Of a stretch of 64,000 nt of DNA, positions 13,053-25,479 are shown in pieces. Numbering within the stretch: the first letter of the stretch is position 1; each line of letters opens with the position of its first letter. A program made the translations under genes and the position numbers. Location of the stretch: positions 19,123,156 through 19,187,155 of the forward strand of contig NC_049993.1 in the NCBI RefSeq assembly GCF_000003815.2, in the 5' to 3' direction. Origin of the DNA: Branchiostoma floridae (taxonomy: Eukaryota; Chordata; Leptocardii; Amphioxiformes; Branchiostomatidae). The notes beneath the pieces are model-generated. The model did no database searches. It was not told the DNA's origin and worked only from the letters and a program-made list of their open reading frames with translations.

Positions 13053-13474
13053 TAGGGGTGGGTGGGTACCGGTACAGAAAATTCAGGTGCAGATACTGTC
13101 CAGAACTGAACCTGATTGTGAATTTGAAAGACCGTGAATGGCTAAAACAAAACAAAAGTTCATTTCTCTACAAAGGAATCTATTTGGTGGAGTATCCGAC
13201 TTCCACCGGCGTTTTCAAATCCTATTTCCATGTAACTAACACTAAGTGCCTGTGTTAACTAGAAGTTTATACAAATGACTACCAACTCTCCTCTACTTCG
13301 CTCTTGTTATTTTTTACGTGATCCCCAAAACACGTGAATACCTGCCGGTATAATCATTTTTTTCTAATCGGTACAAAATCCGGTTCACAGATTTTTTTCA
13401 GGTCCGTTTTTTCTGGACCGGTCCAACAAGAAAAACGGTTTTGTAGCGATACATTGTACCGGTACCCACCCTTT
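13053..13474. mobile_element. hAT-type MITE, copy 2
   Basis: A diverged relative of the element at 624-1051. It starts TAGGGGTGGGTGGGTACC and ends CGGTACCCACCCTT. Flanks GTTCAAGAC (left) and GTCCAGAC (right) look like an eroded 8-bp target duplication. No transposase frame. Confidence 0.75.
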
Positions 13475-13696
13475 GTCCAGACTAAAACAACCTGCTTTGG
13501 ATTTTTTGGGTCAATCATAGCTGACAAAATTTAATGTGGTTTTGTGTCTTGCCTTTATCGTTCATATTTTCTGTGTTAAGTGGTGGATGAAATTGTGGTT
13601 GGGAATAAAGTGCATTTTATGTGTGGGTTGATGTATGTGTGTAGCCATATTGTGTTATGTGTGTGTAGGGGTTCTATATGTAAGAATGTAATCGTT

Positions 13697-13860
13697 TGTG
13701 TGTGTGTGTGTATGCGCGCGTTTGTGTGTGTGTGTGTGTGTGTATGCGCGTGTGTGTGTGTGTGTTTGTGCCTGTGTATGTGCGTGTGAGTGTGTTTGTG
13801 CATGTGCATGTGTATGTGTATGTGTGTGTTTGTGCATGTGTGTTTGTGCATGTGTGTGTA
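13697..13860. repeat. (TG)n microsatellite
   Basis: Interrupted TG dinucleotide tract with GCGCG and TTTG variants. The overlapping open frames on both strands are by-products of the repeat. Confidence 0.95.
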
Positions 13861-15627
13861 GAGAAAGAGAGCATATATACTTTGGAATTATATAACGTTA
13901 GTAACCCTCTCCTAAATTTCAATACAGTACACAATTGCTCATTTCATATTGTATGTATACAACTCTTTGTACAAATTACAGCATGGTTGAAAAGTTTTTA
14001 TTTTTATTTTGGAAATGCATGAAAATTGATGCGCGCGGATGTCATCCATGTAATCAAATCAACATGGCCTTTATGGGGAAGGCTTACATGTCATAAAGTT
14101 GATCATATTCAATGAAGCACATATCAGTATCTTTCATTTTTGGCGACGCCTCAGGGGCTAGCCTAACAGTATAGAGTGCATGAGTTTGGCAAGAATTCCC
14201 AAAATTCGACAGATATTTCTGGAACTATTCCGCGTGTGCCTAGTAGCATCATCCCTTTGGCATGATATTTGGAACGTAGATAACTTTGGAGATGCCTTAC
14301 ATGATTAAGTACTAATCATACAAATCAGGCTAATGTGCATAACTAATGAGGACAGCTTATAAATCCACTGCATTTCAAAGCAGAACACTCAAACATATGA
14401 CAATTGTATCTGAAGAAGTATTAGCCCAACTGTGTACATAGTACTAGACTAAGTATATGTCCAATTGACATAAATTTCTGGAATTCTGCAGTAATTTCTC
14501 CGCGCGTGCGCAGTTGCATCATAGGTTTGGATGGAATCACTCCGAAAGGGGTTTACGGATAATTTTTTATATTTAGATAACTTCAGAGATTCTTGAACAT
14601 TATCGGAAAATCACATAAATCATGCAAATTAGGGTCTCATTTACTTAATTTGTGCGAAAATGCCACATTTATACACTGTGAGAAAATGCTACAGTAGGTT
14701 TCTTTGCTAAGACTTTCGTTCATTGAGCATATTGTTATTAAGCTAAAGATGATCAACTGATATAATTTATACAAATGAGGACCTTATTTTGATAATCAAT
14801 AAGAAACGTACAATGGGTCACTAGTCACTCATAAGAGACGGCTAGTTTTGACAGCAATGTCGTACAAAAATTCATCGTGCAAAACAATCTTCATAGATAG
14901 AACACGAATAGTAAAACACACCAACACCAACAAACATTCATGAACAAAACAAGTGACTGTAGGTAACATACTCTGTGACGTAATTATGGTTTATGTCAGT
15001 TGTGTTGTTTCTTCTGGGGTGTGACATGGTGTTTACATCACATACAGAACACATCACATTGACTTATATAAAAAATGTAGATAAAAGCTTAAGTACCTAT
15101 TTCTGCCAAATTTAAAACACAATCTTGTACGCATCAACAGCAAAATCAGCGTCTCAAAAGAACGACAACAAATGAAAACAACCACACATCTTCACAATGC
15201 ATACCCGAGACGCACACCATTGTAAAAAGTTGCCCCAAACAGCCGCAGCAGTGATAGCTGTGAACAGCTGACAACACGACGTGCACAAAAGGATTCCTAT
15301 GCCCCGCCACATGTTCTACATTTAGAGAACACATAACCCCATATCTGCTTGGAAATAAGCTAATTACCAAACTACATGGCCTGTTTCACAATACCAGGAA
15401 TATAGGGGTGATTTCTGAATAATAATAAAAAATGTACCACAAAAAAAGTTCATCATCGCGCAGGTCTGTGCAAAGGACATGCCAAACTACAAACTCGTGT
15501 GGCAAAGGGAACATACCAAATACAGATGCGAACGCGCGTTACATTTGTATATCGTCAAAAACATTCACTGTGTCGCCGGAGGTTACCCTTTGGTCACAGA
15601 GTAAAAACCGTCCCCATGGCAATAATT
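13861..15627. other. No gene recognised; repeat-derived flank
   Basis: Two related paragraphs (about 14200-14345 and 14475-14640) share wording such as TTTCTGGAA, CCGCG and AACTT.GGAGAT, which suggests an old dispersed repeat. No exon was identified before the carboxypeptidase 3' end. Confidence 0.4.
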
Positions 15628-15633
15628 TTTATT
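15628..15633 (-). terminator. Poly(A) signal of carboxypeptidase gene
   Basis: AATAAA on the minus strand, about 54 bases after the carboxypeptidase TGA stop. Confidence 0.65.
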
Positions 15634-15686
15634 GCCACACTTATTATTATTCATGTCAGAATTGATGTGATAGACCCGGTGGAACC

Positions 15687-18600
15687 TCAGTACTCAGCCG
15701 CTACCTGCTCGGCCACGACCTGGGAGTGGGAGAAAAGAAGTCAAAGTTAGGCACGTTACACAGTTGTCATCATGTCATTACAATATGGGGAAATTAGCAT
15801 GAAAGCTCATCTAGATCTGTTGGTTCGATCCATTTTCGAGTTTGTAACTTTCATTCAACACAAGCATTACTTCGAATTCGTGAGGGGGTAAAGGAGTCCA
15901 TCTACATAGAGTACACCAGCCGACACTCAACCGAGACGGGGGCCGATATCGCTTGCCAGGAAATTACGATTCATTACTCGAGTCACCTGTCACTAAAGTC
16001 ATGTACTCAGATTAATTAAATCACAACTCCTGAGAAAGGTCAACGGATGTGCAACTGTTCGAGGTGAGCAATTTGTTTCAAATTCCAACATGGAAAAGTG
16101 GGTAATACTCCCTTGTGGCCATTCCAACCACTTATAAGCAGTGTTGCAATATATTTCGATTATAAATATACAGCAGCATTACATAATTTTTTCATATTCT
16201 TAGGAAAATAATTCCGATCCTTGTATCATTCCACGTGCATCATAACTTATATAATATGATGAGAACTGATGCTAGTCTACACAAGGTCAGGTCAAGTTAC
16301 TAATAGGCTAACGTCACATTTCCAAACCGAAGCCCGGCTTGTGTTTGTGAGAACAAAAAATATTAAATGTATATGTAAATAAATATACACAAATAACGCC
16401 CAAGACTATTCTCTTTACATCTTGTGTAGTTTGGTGTTTTTATATCATGCTTTTTTGTTCCCAAAAGCTGCCCGGCTGCATGGGCCCCGGTTTGGAAATG
16501 TGACGTAGGCCTTACCAGAAGCCCTGCGAAGAACTCTTTGGCGGAAGGTTGGATCTGGTCGGCAGGTAGGACGAAGCCGTAATATCCGCCACGGAGCTTG
16601 ATGGCGTAGGAATACTTGATTCCGGCCACGGTGTAAGCCCAATCACAGCTGGATCCTGACGCCTCGCCCACTGGAAAAAAAAGGCCCGTTTGAAACATAC
16701 TGTTGTTGTCTGATTAGAAAATTCACTAGCGGACATAGAAAGACTAGAAATGTAGGAAAAAGTTGGCAACGATTGCATTTCTTCAAACTTTTTTAATAGT
16801 GACTAGTGAGTTTTTTTGTGGTGCAACACATATTTTCTGTTCTGAACACTCACAGGTTTCGGCGGTTGTCCCATAATTAAATGTCTTCCCGTTGACCGAG
16901 TAGATGGCGTTTACTGCCCTTTCAGCAAGGTCTTTCTAGAGAAGGAATTTCAAAGGAGTTAGTGGATGAGAAAGGAGACACATCTTTTATTCTTATTGGT
17001 TAGTGTCCTGCGTATCTGTCCTTCTGATTGGTGCATTTTTTCGAACCTGGGTTGTCAACAGATTTCGTTAATAACTCCAGGTTATTATTCAAAACTGTTA
17101 ACAACCGGAGCTCTAAAGAATGATTTCCCATGTGTTACGGCGTCAAAACCAACATGAAATGGGGCATTCTAATTGGTCCACATCGCCTGGCTATATGAAA
17201 TTTGGTTTGAATAATCGACTACAGTGGATCAAAAACACCTGAGTTACAGACCGTTTTATTCCCGCAATATTTAGTACATGTAGATTCTATTCTACAAAGG
17301 TCAACAGTTTTGTGTCAACACAAATCACTCTTCAGGTTTTATGTAACAATCGAAGGCAGCGCCGTTCACCTGCTCATCATAGTCAGGCGGTAGGGTGGTG
17401 GTCCAGCCGTACGGACTCATCCAGTACTGGCCGTAGGCGTGCACGCTCAGGTAAGCCTTCAGGTTGTTGCTGTTCGTCAGGACCAAGTCGCGGACCGCCA
17501 CTGTCTCGGGCTCAGAGAAGGCTCTCGATCCGAGGTATTCATCAGAGCAGGGATTAGTGCTGATACCTGTGCCTGTAAATGACAGCTGTCAATCATTATC
17601 TTGGTAGATCCGCAGCCGGATGTCTGGGTGAGATGTCAGAATTTTTACTGCCATCTACATTCAATGTGTACTACAACAAGCTCGACGAAAGTGAAGCGCC
17701 TTGTGCGATGACTGAATAATTGGTTTTGGATTTCTTAAAGGGCTCAAGACACCAATGACAATTCACAATGAAAGAAAACTCCCTGAACTCAGAGAAGGGG
17801 CTTGGTCCGACGTAGTTATCAGAGCAGGGGTCAGAGCTGGGGCCAATGCCTGGAAACCACAGATGTCAAAATCAGTCTCTTGATAGATCTATGACTGGAC
17901 ATTTGGTTGAGATATAATTCATAACAGCCAGAATTTTACTGCTATTTACAAATGTGTACTACAAGCTCGCCGAAAGTGAAGAGCTTTGTGTGATGACTGA
18001 ATAACAGATTTTGGATGTCTTGAAGGGCTCACAACACGAATGACGTCACAATGAAAACTAACTGAACTTTCAATTAACCATAATAATAATATTGCTTACT
18101 TACAGAGAGTTTGCACAAAAATAACCCCTCCAATGTTATTGAATATCGAACAATGAAAAATTGTACAGCCAGCTCTCGCCATCAGGTAGTTAGATTAAAC
18201 TGTGAAAGTCAATATTTAGTGTAATTAACTCAGGTGGTAAAAAATCAAGGACCTGGAAGTGGTGTTTCGATGCTTTGATGGCCAATAACATTAGAAGGAT
18301 GACATTGTGTATTTGGTGTAAACAGTTATGTTCATTGAATGATGCTATTCTTGAAACAGATACTTGTGCTGTCACAAGCCCTTTCTTTATTCTGTCATAT
18401 ATGTTATGTATCTTATGTATATTGTTATTTCGCAGACACCCCTGTTCATGCATTACTGTGTACTATGTACTACCCAAGTATTGGGACTAGTGATGCGTAC
18501 CTTAAGGCCGGACTTGGAATTGGACCTAAAATATTTAGGTCCAAGTCCAAAAAAACCCTAAATGTCCGGAGCCAAGTCCGGACTTGCAAAAAGCAATCTG

Positions 18601-21600
18601 TCACTTATATTCCCTTTTTTTGTTCTAAACCATTTAAAACCTTCCATAGACAGTGAAATTTGCACTGAGACAAAAAGCTTTTCGTGTTTACACTGGCTGT
18701 ATATAATTTGCATGTATTTTTCACATTGCATTTCTATTCATGACATGCGATTTTACATGCACCATCCCCCCTCCCCCTCAAAATATAATTTCTAGTGCAC
18801 ATAATATGCAATGATGGCTTCAGGTCCAGACTTAAAGTCCGAACCTGAACCTGAACTGCTGGACTTGAATCCGGACCTGAACATGAATATGAGTTTAGGT
18901 ACGCACCACTAATTGGGACCAGAAAAAGAGTAGTTAAGATGTGGGGCTAATTGTGAATCCCAATAAAGTAATATAGATTCAATGGTGTCTGACCAGGCAG
19001 TGATTGAAGGAGCCTCCATGCAGTCATAACCCCAGGAAAGGATGACCATAAATAGCATAACGCCTAAACCACATCTAGTAATAGGAAAAGCTTATGTCGA
19101 ATCTGCATATAAAAGTCGTGTATACTACCATAGTGTTCCCAGTTACGGTTGGCGTCGACTCCGATGCACTGCGACCCGACAAGATCAGAACGAGTTTTTT
19201 TCCACATCCGGTCCTGTGGCACCATGGGAATGAAAAGTTTTCAAATTGATGAAAAACCATGCAACAGATTGACCTGCTATGTAACGTGTCATCAAATGTG
19301 AATAACGATATCTTGACTTGTGTCTAAACTTTACTAAGGCCACACTGACCTAATTTTATGGATGACCCCAAAACTAATGCGCCAGGGCAAAAAAAGAGAA
19401 TCTAGTGGGAAAAACTGCTGCTAAACCATCAGTCAAAGCATCCAGTCCACTCTTTCCCATGCTTGCTTTTTCTTATGTTCACTTCCAGTATGACTGTAAG
19501 AGACAATCGTCGCAATTTTGATAATGTTTACAATTGCTATTATTGTTTAAAGAGGGAACAAGGGCACAGTGATCCATGTCCTGACCATGTGACCAGGGAC
19601 TGTTGGGTGACCTGTGACCACAGTTTTATTTACGACAGGCAAAAATCAATGCGCGCGCGGACACCATTAATAAAAAGTCAGTGTGACCTTGTCTCCAGCC
19701 AGATCTTCCAGTGACAGGACCGGATGATCTGCTTGGAGATTACATTTTACTGCCTCGTGTTGGTCCTCTCTCTGCTGACGAAGGAAATTCGGGGTGGATA
19801 TCAGCTTGTCTCTTATGAATAGTTCCAATTATCTGGTTTCAAACTAATTTGAACGGAAGACTATTTTGTTAACGATCAAACATCAAACAAGATAGCTTTT
19901 ACAAAAGGCTGACCGGGGGCGAAGATGGGAAATTAGGACTGGTTGGGTGTAGTAAGTGTCATGAGCTCTCCCTAGTGGTCCAGGAGAAGAAAAAAATGTT
20001 AAGAAGACTCTGAAGAGGGCTAGGTGTGCATGACTCCACCATCAAGGAAAGTTGCGTGCTTGTCCAAAGGGCACAGCGCCGGAGCAAGGACTTAATGTAA
20101 CATATACAATCTGCTATTTGCCAAATTTTCGGCAGAAACCCAGCAAAAGATGCTCGCTTAGCGACCACTACCATTGATGACAGACGACTAATGGTGCGTG
20201 ACGTAGCTAGAACCAGAAAGCTATTTTTCATTGGCTGGCCATGGCAGGAGAATAAAAAGAACAGGCCAGCAAAATTAGACTGTTTTCCTTCGTAAACATT
20301 ATTAGCAAAAGTATAGAAACCACCATAAACGTAAAATATTGAAATGCACGGAGTGACTGTGATATTTCGTTACTTACTACATCGTGAGTGTAGACGTATC
20401 CGTCAACGTTGGTCACCGGGATGAAGTAGAAGTCTACCTGGTCCATAAGGGACGTGGTCTGGTTGTCACTGCCATAGCCCTCCAGTAACTGGAATGTACA
20501 TTTTGCATTTCTTGAGTTGTATTGAGAGGCAAAACATACCATTATCAAACCACCGTCATTTTCGGAGCTGCTAGTACCAGGCAACACCAGACCTGACTGT
20601 ATGTTTGCGTAAAGTTAAAACATTGTTTTTGCTTTGTTTTGAATACCTGGTAAACTGCCTTATGGAGTAACACAACAGGTTTTTACTGAACAGTACAAGC
20701 TGCATACATGTGCTGGACAGAGATTTATTTTATCCACCCACACGGTGAAGGACCCCTAATAGTTCTCTTTTCGATAAGTACGACATGGGTTCTTAAACGT
20801 GCTCGAGGTGTGGCTCTCCTCAAACATGGGATGTCCATTTAACGGCCTATCCGAGTGACGGCCCTAACTGGCAAAGCAAAGTACTCCTTTTTACCTGAGT
20901 GAAGGGAAGAAAATCGTGTAAAGTGCCTTTCCCAAGGTCATAAAATCGGTGGCAGATCAACGATTCGAACCCAATCAACCACCCTGCCGATTGCACCACA
21001 TGACCCCACATTGTGCCACCAGCTAGCCCAATGTTTGCCTGTTCTTCGGTGCTGGCTATATCACCTGGTGAAAAAATGCCCTGTGTGTACTTACGAACTT
21101 GATGTTGTAGAGCAGAGAGGCAGACACACTCTATGTGTACTTACGAACTTGATGTTGTAGAGCAGAGAGGCAGATAGACACACCCTATGTGTGCTTACGA
21201 ACTTGATGTTGTAGAGCAGAGAGGCAGACACACCCTATGTGTACTTACGAACTTGATGTTGTAGAGCAGAGAGGCAGACACACCCTATGTGTACTTACGA
21301 ACTTGATGTTGTACATCAGTGTGGCAGACACGATCCAGTCCCGGGCGTGGAGCTGTCCCTCCAGGAAAACGGCGGGCTTGTTGCTACCAGCGGCCCCCAC
21401 CTGTGTGCAAGAGTAATACTATAACTGTTACAGTAATACTGTAATTATAAATAAAAGACATTACCTTAAAGTTTTGTTTCAACCAATAACACCGCACAAA
21501 ACAGTAACAGATCTACAATACCACCTTAAATCAGGAGGACTTCGCGTCTGTACTATGGGACCCAGCTTTTCAGCTTTCATTTTACTATGACATGATTGTT

Positions 21601-24600
21601 CTACCATAGGAACCTAAACTTGATTAACATTCTGATGACTTTAACATGCACGGTCGGCTGTTATTAGCTGTACTTGTTTTGAATTGTTTCTACCAGTTCA
21701 TTATAGTAACGCTGAAGAAGAGTGATGGATGTCACTCAAAATGTAAATCTTGGTTTTTGTCCAGTTGTTATGTAGACATTAGATTGTGTTTGAATGTTGT
21801 TTTCCTTGATGTCTAACCATCATAAACGTATGAATAGGAGACATTTCCCTTTTTGTCGCCATACAAGAGTTTCAGTTTTGAACAAAGAAAAAACACCATT
21901 TAGCATGAATTCCTACAGACATTCATTCCCGATACAGTACATATACTGTGTATTCAGCTGATTTCAGCATATCTATGAACGAATCATCACACCTTGATGG
22001 CTCTGATATCGCGGCCCTCGTACGTGGTTCCAATGCTGAAGATGGACGCCAGACTGGGATAGCTCGCCTCAAAGTCTTGCAGCTGGCAATCGATCTGTAG
22101 AGAAAATGTAGCGACTCGGTCAGAGACATCAGAAAGGTAGAAACTAATGACATAAGGTCTAATGACATGATACGGACAATTATCATATAAATCAGACGAC
22201 GTCGACCAATCAGAAGGTCCCATCTCAATTCGTTATGATGCTGTAACACACAATTGCAACGAGCCGGTCGTCGTTAGATAAAAATGTTAAATAGCAACCA
22301 GGCACCGGATCCAATCAGAAGAAGCACTACACAGGCTTTTCTCTCTGTCAAGAAATGTAAGAGGCAGATTAAGAGCCTGACTCATTTTTAGAGTAACTGT
22401 AAGCCTCACCAGCCTCTCTGGGGACATTGTCGAAAGTTGTTGTTCGGGGTGGGGGTCGATTCACGATCTTTAACCGACAATACACCAGAAAAGGAAAATA
22501 TGCCGGGGGGCCAACTACAAGCTTTCCGGCATATATTCCTTTCTGGCCATTTTTCCTTTCCCTGCGTTTTCCAGGTTAAAAATCGCGAATTGACCCCCCG
22601 CCCAAAAAAAACCAATAACTTAGGACAATTCCCCCCAGAGAAGCCGGTGAAGGAGGGTTCTGTAAGCTGGGGAAGTCCAGGTGTAACATGCAACGGCTGA
22701 CTGGCGGGAATCTGAACAGTTTCAGGATAGTACGTCGTTGATGACCCGCGGCCGCCTATTCCTCGGCTTGCTCACTAAGAGGATTTATTTGATGGTTACA
22801 GCAAATGACCATGCGTTACCTACTACACCATATACACCTTGTGGCGGGTTATCAACAACCCTTAAAGTAAGTATCGAAGCGCACTTCATACACGGTAGAA
22901 TACCTACCTCATAATAGTTGTTGTAGTCGTCGAAGTTGAAGCCAAAGGAGCGAGTGTGGCGCGATCTCGCCATGCTGATGCTCTGTTGAAGGTCATCAAC
23001 CAGCACCTTGTGCAGTACAAAAAAGCTTTATTGACTTAAAGTTTACAAAAAGTATGGTGACTTTCGTATGGTCGTCTATAAACTGCAAAATAGGGATACA
23101 GATTGAGAATAAAACTTAAAATTTTACTGACAAAAAATATGGAATAACCAAAAAATTATACAATCAGGTGGGGTTAACGTTACTGTCATTATCCTTTCTA
23201 ATTTCAGAGGAAATCTTTTATGTAGTAACATGTATCTCTGAGTCAGTATTATGTTGTATGTGACGTCAATATTATGCAAACCATCATGATTATGAAAACC
23301 ATCATCAAGGGTCGCTAACCAATGGACTCATCATCATCATCGGTCGACGTGATCAAATGTAGACATGTTCGCACATGTCTACACACGACGGGGTTATACC
23401 GCCCCTTGCGGGGTGACATACCCTTTCGCTGGCTAATTACAAGACGGGGATGCGCCAGGTCTCCCGTCCGGGTGAATGATGTAATTCACCATGTGGCTGA
23501 TACGAGACAGAGGTTCGCCAGGCCTCCATCTGGGTGATTTGAAGTGAATCACCAACTCCCGACATAAGCCAATGGACTACAAGTGCTTATTCACAGGAAA
23601 CGGCAGTGTAGATGTGAAACACTCCCGGCAGCCTACCATGTACTCCATGCCAGTGTTCTCCAACATGGTCTTCACTTCCCTGAGGAGATCCTTGGGCACG
23701 CGCACATCCACGGGACGGGACAGGCTGGTCGGGCCCTGCCAGAAGTCAAGCTAAGGAAACAAAAAATCCTTTCAGTCACTTTAAACTAGTCTAGTAAACT
23801 GGGAAGCAAAAGTTTACATTATAGAGGTGAAGAAAGCTGGAGCTTAATTCCACTAGATGTAAAAACCACGTCATCCACACAAACATTCAAAACACTGCAT
23901 AATAGAATTGACTATTATATATTTTATAGAAGGATACGATTTTTAAAATCATTTGACGATTATGTTTTGGTTAATACTGTTTGTATTGTGTGTTCCCAGG
24001 GCCTCCATGAAAAGCAGTGCTTGGTCATTGATTTTACCCCAGTGGAAGAAAACAGAAAATAAAGTACTGTATACAAGTCTGTTGTGTTTGCAATATTGGC
24101 AAAGCACTTTCAAAAATATTGTTGTAAGAAAGCATTCCCCACCAATTGCTCGGACCTCTCCAGTCGCACAAGCTTCTCCAGATGCCCCTCGTGCTCAGGG
24201 TGGATACGCAAAACTTGTTCTCTGTGGTGAGACACAGTCTTAATGCGGACTTACAACAAGGTCTATTGCAAAGGACACAGGCGTCATTTCTTTATTCCAA
24301 CTTTCGTGGAAAATCTCGGTGCCGTTAGTTGTAGACATTTCTTGGCTCATTTGCAGATATGTATGGTACAAAATCCACATCTTATTCATTTCTTTAATTA
24401 CAAACTTTTCTTTCAAACTCTATAGATCTGCTCTCTTTTTCTAGAAGAAAACACCATCATGTAAGGATTTCAATTACAAAAATATGAGCAAAATCATGTA
24501 TGCATGTTTGGGAATTCCATTTCAACACTGTCCAATAGGTCAAATACTTCTTATTTGTTAAACATGAAGAGTATAAAGAGAACTTACCCATCGTATTGCT

Positions 24601-24649
24601 TGGCCGCGAACACCACGGAAACCATTAACAGTAGCAGCAAAGCCTTCAT
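15687..24649 (-). CDS. M14A zinc carboxypeptidase, catalytic residues altered
   Basis: Twelve exons, all junctions in phase, 408 codons: 24588-24649, 24143-24221, 23637-23750, 22908-23006, 21993-22094, 21299-21400, 20378-20488, 19129-19213, 17370-17572, 16854-16935, 16516-16670, 15687-15719. Order: signal peptide ([16 protein letters not shown]), propeptide ([22 protein letters not shown]), Arg-rich activation site (RSRHTRS), then the M14 domain with [51 protein letters not shown] and [11 protein letters not shown]. The zinc His of both sites (about 170 and 296) and Arg127, Asn144 and Arg145 equivalents remain. The zinc ligand Glu72 is Asp (about 173), Tyr248 is Gly and catalytic Glu270 is Lys (about 371). 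The family normally removes C-terminal residues in the gut lumen; this copy is probably weak or inactive, which is inference. The S1' residue 255 is Cys, so CPA versus CPB type cannot be told. Confidence 0.93.
17640..18060 (-). repeat. Tandem duplication with partial carboxypeptidase exon 9
   Basis: About 250 bp covering the intron and the start of exon 9 is repeated upstream in the gene. The copied exon start (17779-17849) keeps its TTCCAG acceptor and encodes [17 protein letters not shown] against [17 protein letters not shown] in the real exon. The copy has no clear donor, so it is probably a relic. Confidence 0.75.
18488..18911. mobile_element. hAT-type MITE with perfect 8-bp target repeat
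   Basis: Ends TAGTGATGCGTACC and GGTACGCACCACTA are inverted repeats. The flanks are the identical 8-mer ATTGGGAC (18480-18487 and 18912-18919). The interior is rich in GTCC/GGAC motifs and lacks a transposase. It lies in intron 8 of the carboxypeptidase gene and belongs to a different subfamily from the copies at 624 and 13053. Confidence 0.88.
20870..21005 (-). mobile_element. SINE-like element
   Basis: The minus strand carries a B-box-like GGGTTCGAATC (20962-20972) near the motif CCTTGGGAAAGGCACTTTACACG. Related GTGTAAAAATGGGTACCTG wording occurs at about 49803-49822. Boundaries are approximate. Confidence 0.5.
21097..21298 (-). repeat. Tandem ~52-bp repeats of an exon end and splice donor
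   Basis: Four tandem units directly follow carboxypeptidase exon 6 in the intron. Each contains the last codons of the exon (YNIKF) and an intact GTAAGTAC donor, then intron text. The copies read CTCTACAACATCAAGTTC where the true exon reads ATGTACAACATCAAGTTC, so they resemble each other more than the exon. Confidence 0.88.
22425..22645. mobile_element. Fold-back MITE in carboxypeptidase intron 4
   Basis: The left arm (CTCTCTGGGGACATTGTC ... GGGGGTCGATTCACGATCTTTAAC) and the right arm (GTTAAAAATCGCGAATTGACCCCC ... GACAATTCCCCCCAGAG, read inverted) pair over about 65 bp with mismatches. No coding capacity. Confidence 0.6.
23329..23568 (-). mobile_element. Short retrotransposon (SINE or LINE 3' end)
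   Basis: A 240-bp insert flanked by the direct repeat CCAATGGACT (23319-23328 and 23569-23578). On the minus strand it ends in a (GATGAT)n tail next to the target repeat, typical of non-LTR retrotransposon 3' ends. It lies in intron 3 of the carboxypeptidase gene. Confidence 0.72.
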
Positions 24650-24720
24650 GTTGGATTGTTCTTCTACACTGGGGTGAAAGGACCCAGGGGACAAAGTGTC
24701 TGTCACAAGAAGGATGCAGG

Positions 24721-24727
24721 CTTTATA
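24721..24727 (-). promoter_or_regulatory. TATA box of the carboxypeptidase gene
   Basis: TATAAAG on the minus strand, 71-78 bases upstream of the start codon. This predicts a short 5' UTR of roughly 45 bases. A TATA promoter fits a highly expressed secreted digestive-type gene. Confidence 0.65.
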
Positions 24728-24749
24728 GAATTAATCTTACAAGTACAAA

Positions 24750-25329
24750 ATGTACGTCCTTAAACCAGAGTGGTCTCTTCTACAACCCTGTCTGGTGGCA
24801 AATCATCTTGTAGGAGCTTAGTGTTCTCAATACTCCCCATGGTGAAAGGAGGGCATGGGAGCCCAGTAAACCAACCAGAGTGACACTCAGACTATCAAGA
24901 GATCACTAAGCAAGAACAATGTTTGCTTGCTGATAAATGTCCCCACAATATTGCAGTATTCACGTATTTCATACCAGTAATTGACGAAATCTTTAGATCT
25001 ACCCGCCACCATTTAGTACGCATGCGCGGATCCAGTGCAGAGGGGCGTGGTACGTCAGTCTGGAATGTATTCAAAGTCAAGGTAGCAGAACACAGTATTC
25101 ATGCGCGACCCCCCGTGGGCTATGGCACGGGTACATAAAGTAGTACGGATAAAATTGTTGAAAGCTGAGTAGAAATCTTTTTTGAGAGATAGCCAGATAT
25201 AACCTTTGCTGCGTGGTCACGATACGGGTCGACGTTGAGACTGTATGATTTGGAATTTTTGGATTGTGAAGGTCTTCCTTTTCCTAAATGTCGCCATTTT
25301 GTTCTGACATAACCAAACATTTGATCAGG
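24750..25329. other. Intergenic, no gene recognised
   Basis: Upstream flank of the carboxypeptidase gene up to the assembly gap. Only short frames. Confidence 0.4.
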
Positions 25330-25479
25330 NNNNNNNNNNNNNNNNNNNNNNNNNNNNNNNNNNNNNNNNNNNNNNNNNNNNNNNNNNNNNNNNNNNNNNN
25401 NNNNNNNNNNNNNNNNNNNNNNNNNNNNNNNNNNNNNNNNNNNNNNNNNNNNNNNNNNNNNNNNNNNNNNNNNNNNNNN
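25330..25479. other. Assembly gap (150 N)
   Basis: A run of exactly 150 N between NTase-TPR unit 1/carboxypeptidase and unit 2. The true missing length may differ from 150. The open frames spanning it are not meaningful. Confidence 1.

Noticed and set aside
13576-13934. His/Thr-rich or Cys/Val-rich frames over TG/CA tracts (also at 28279-28873 and 36333-36716)
   Set aside because: They are dinucleotide-repeat translations on both strands, not genes.
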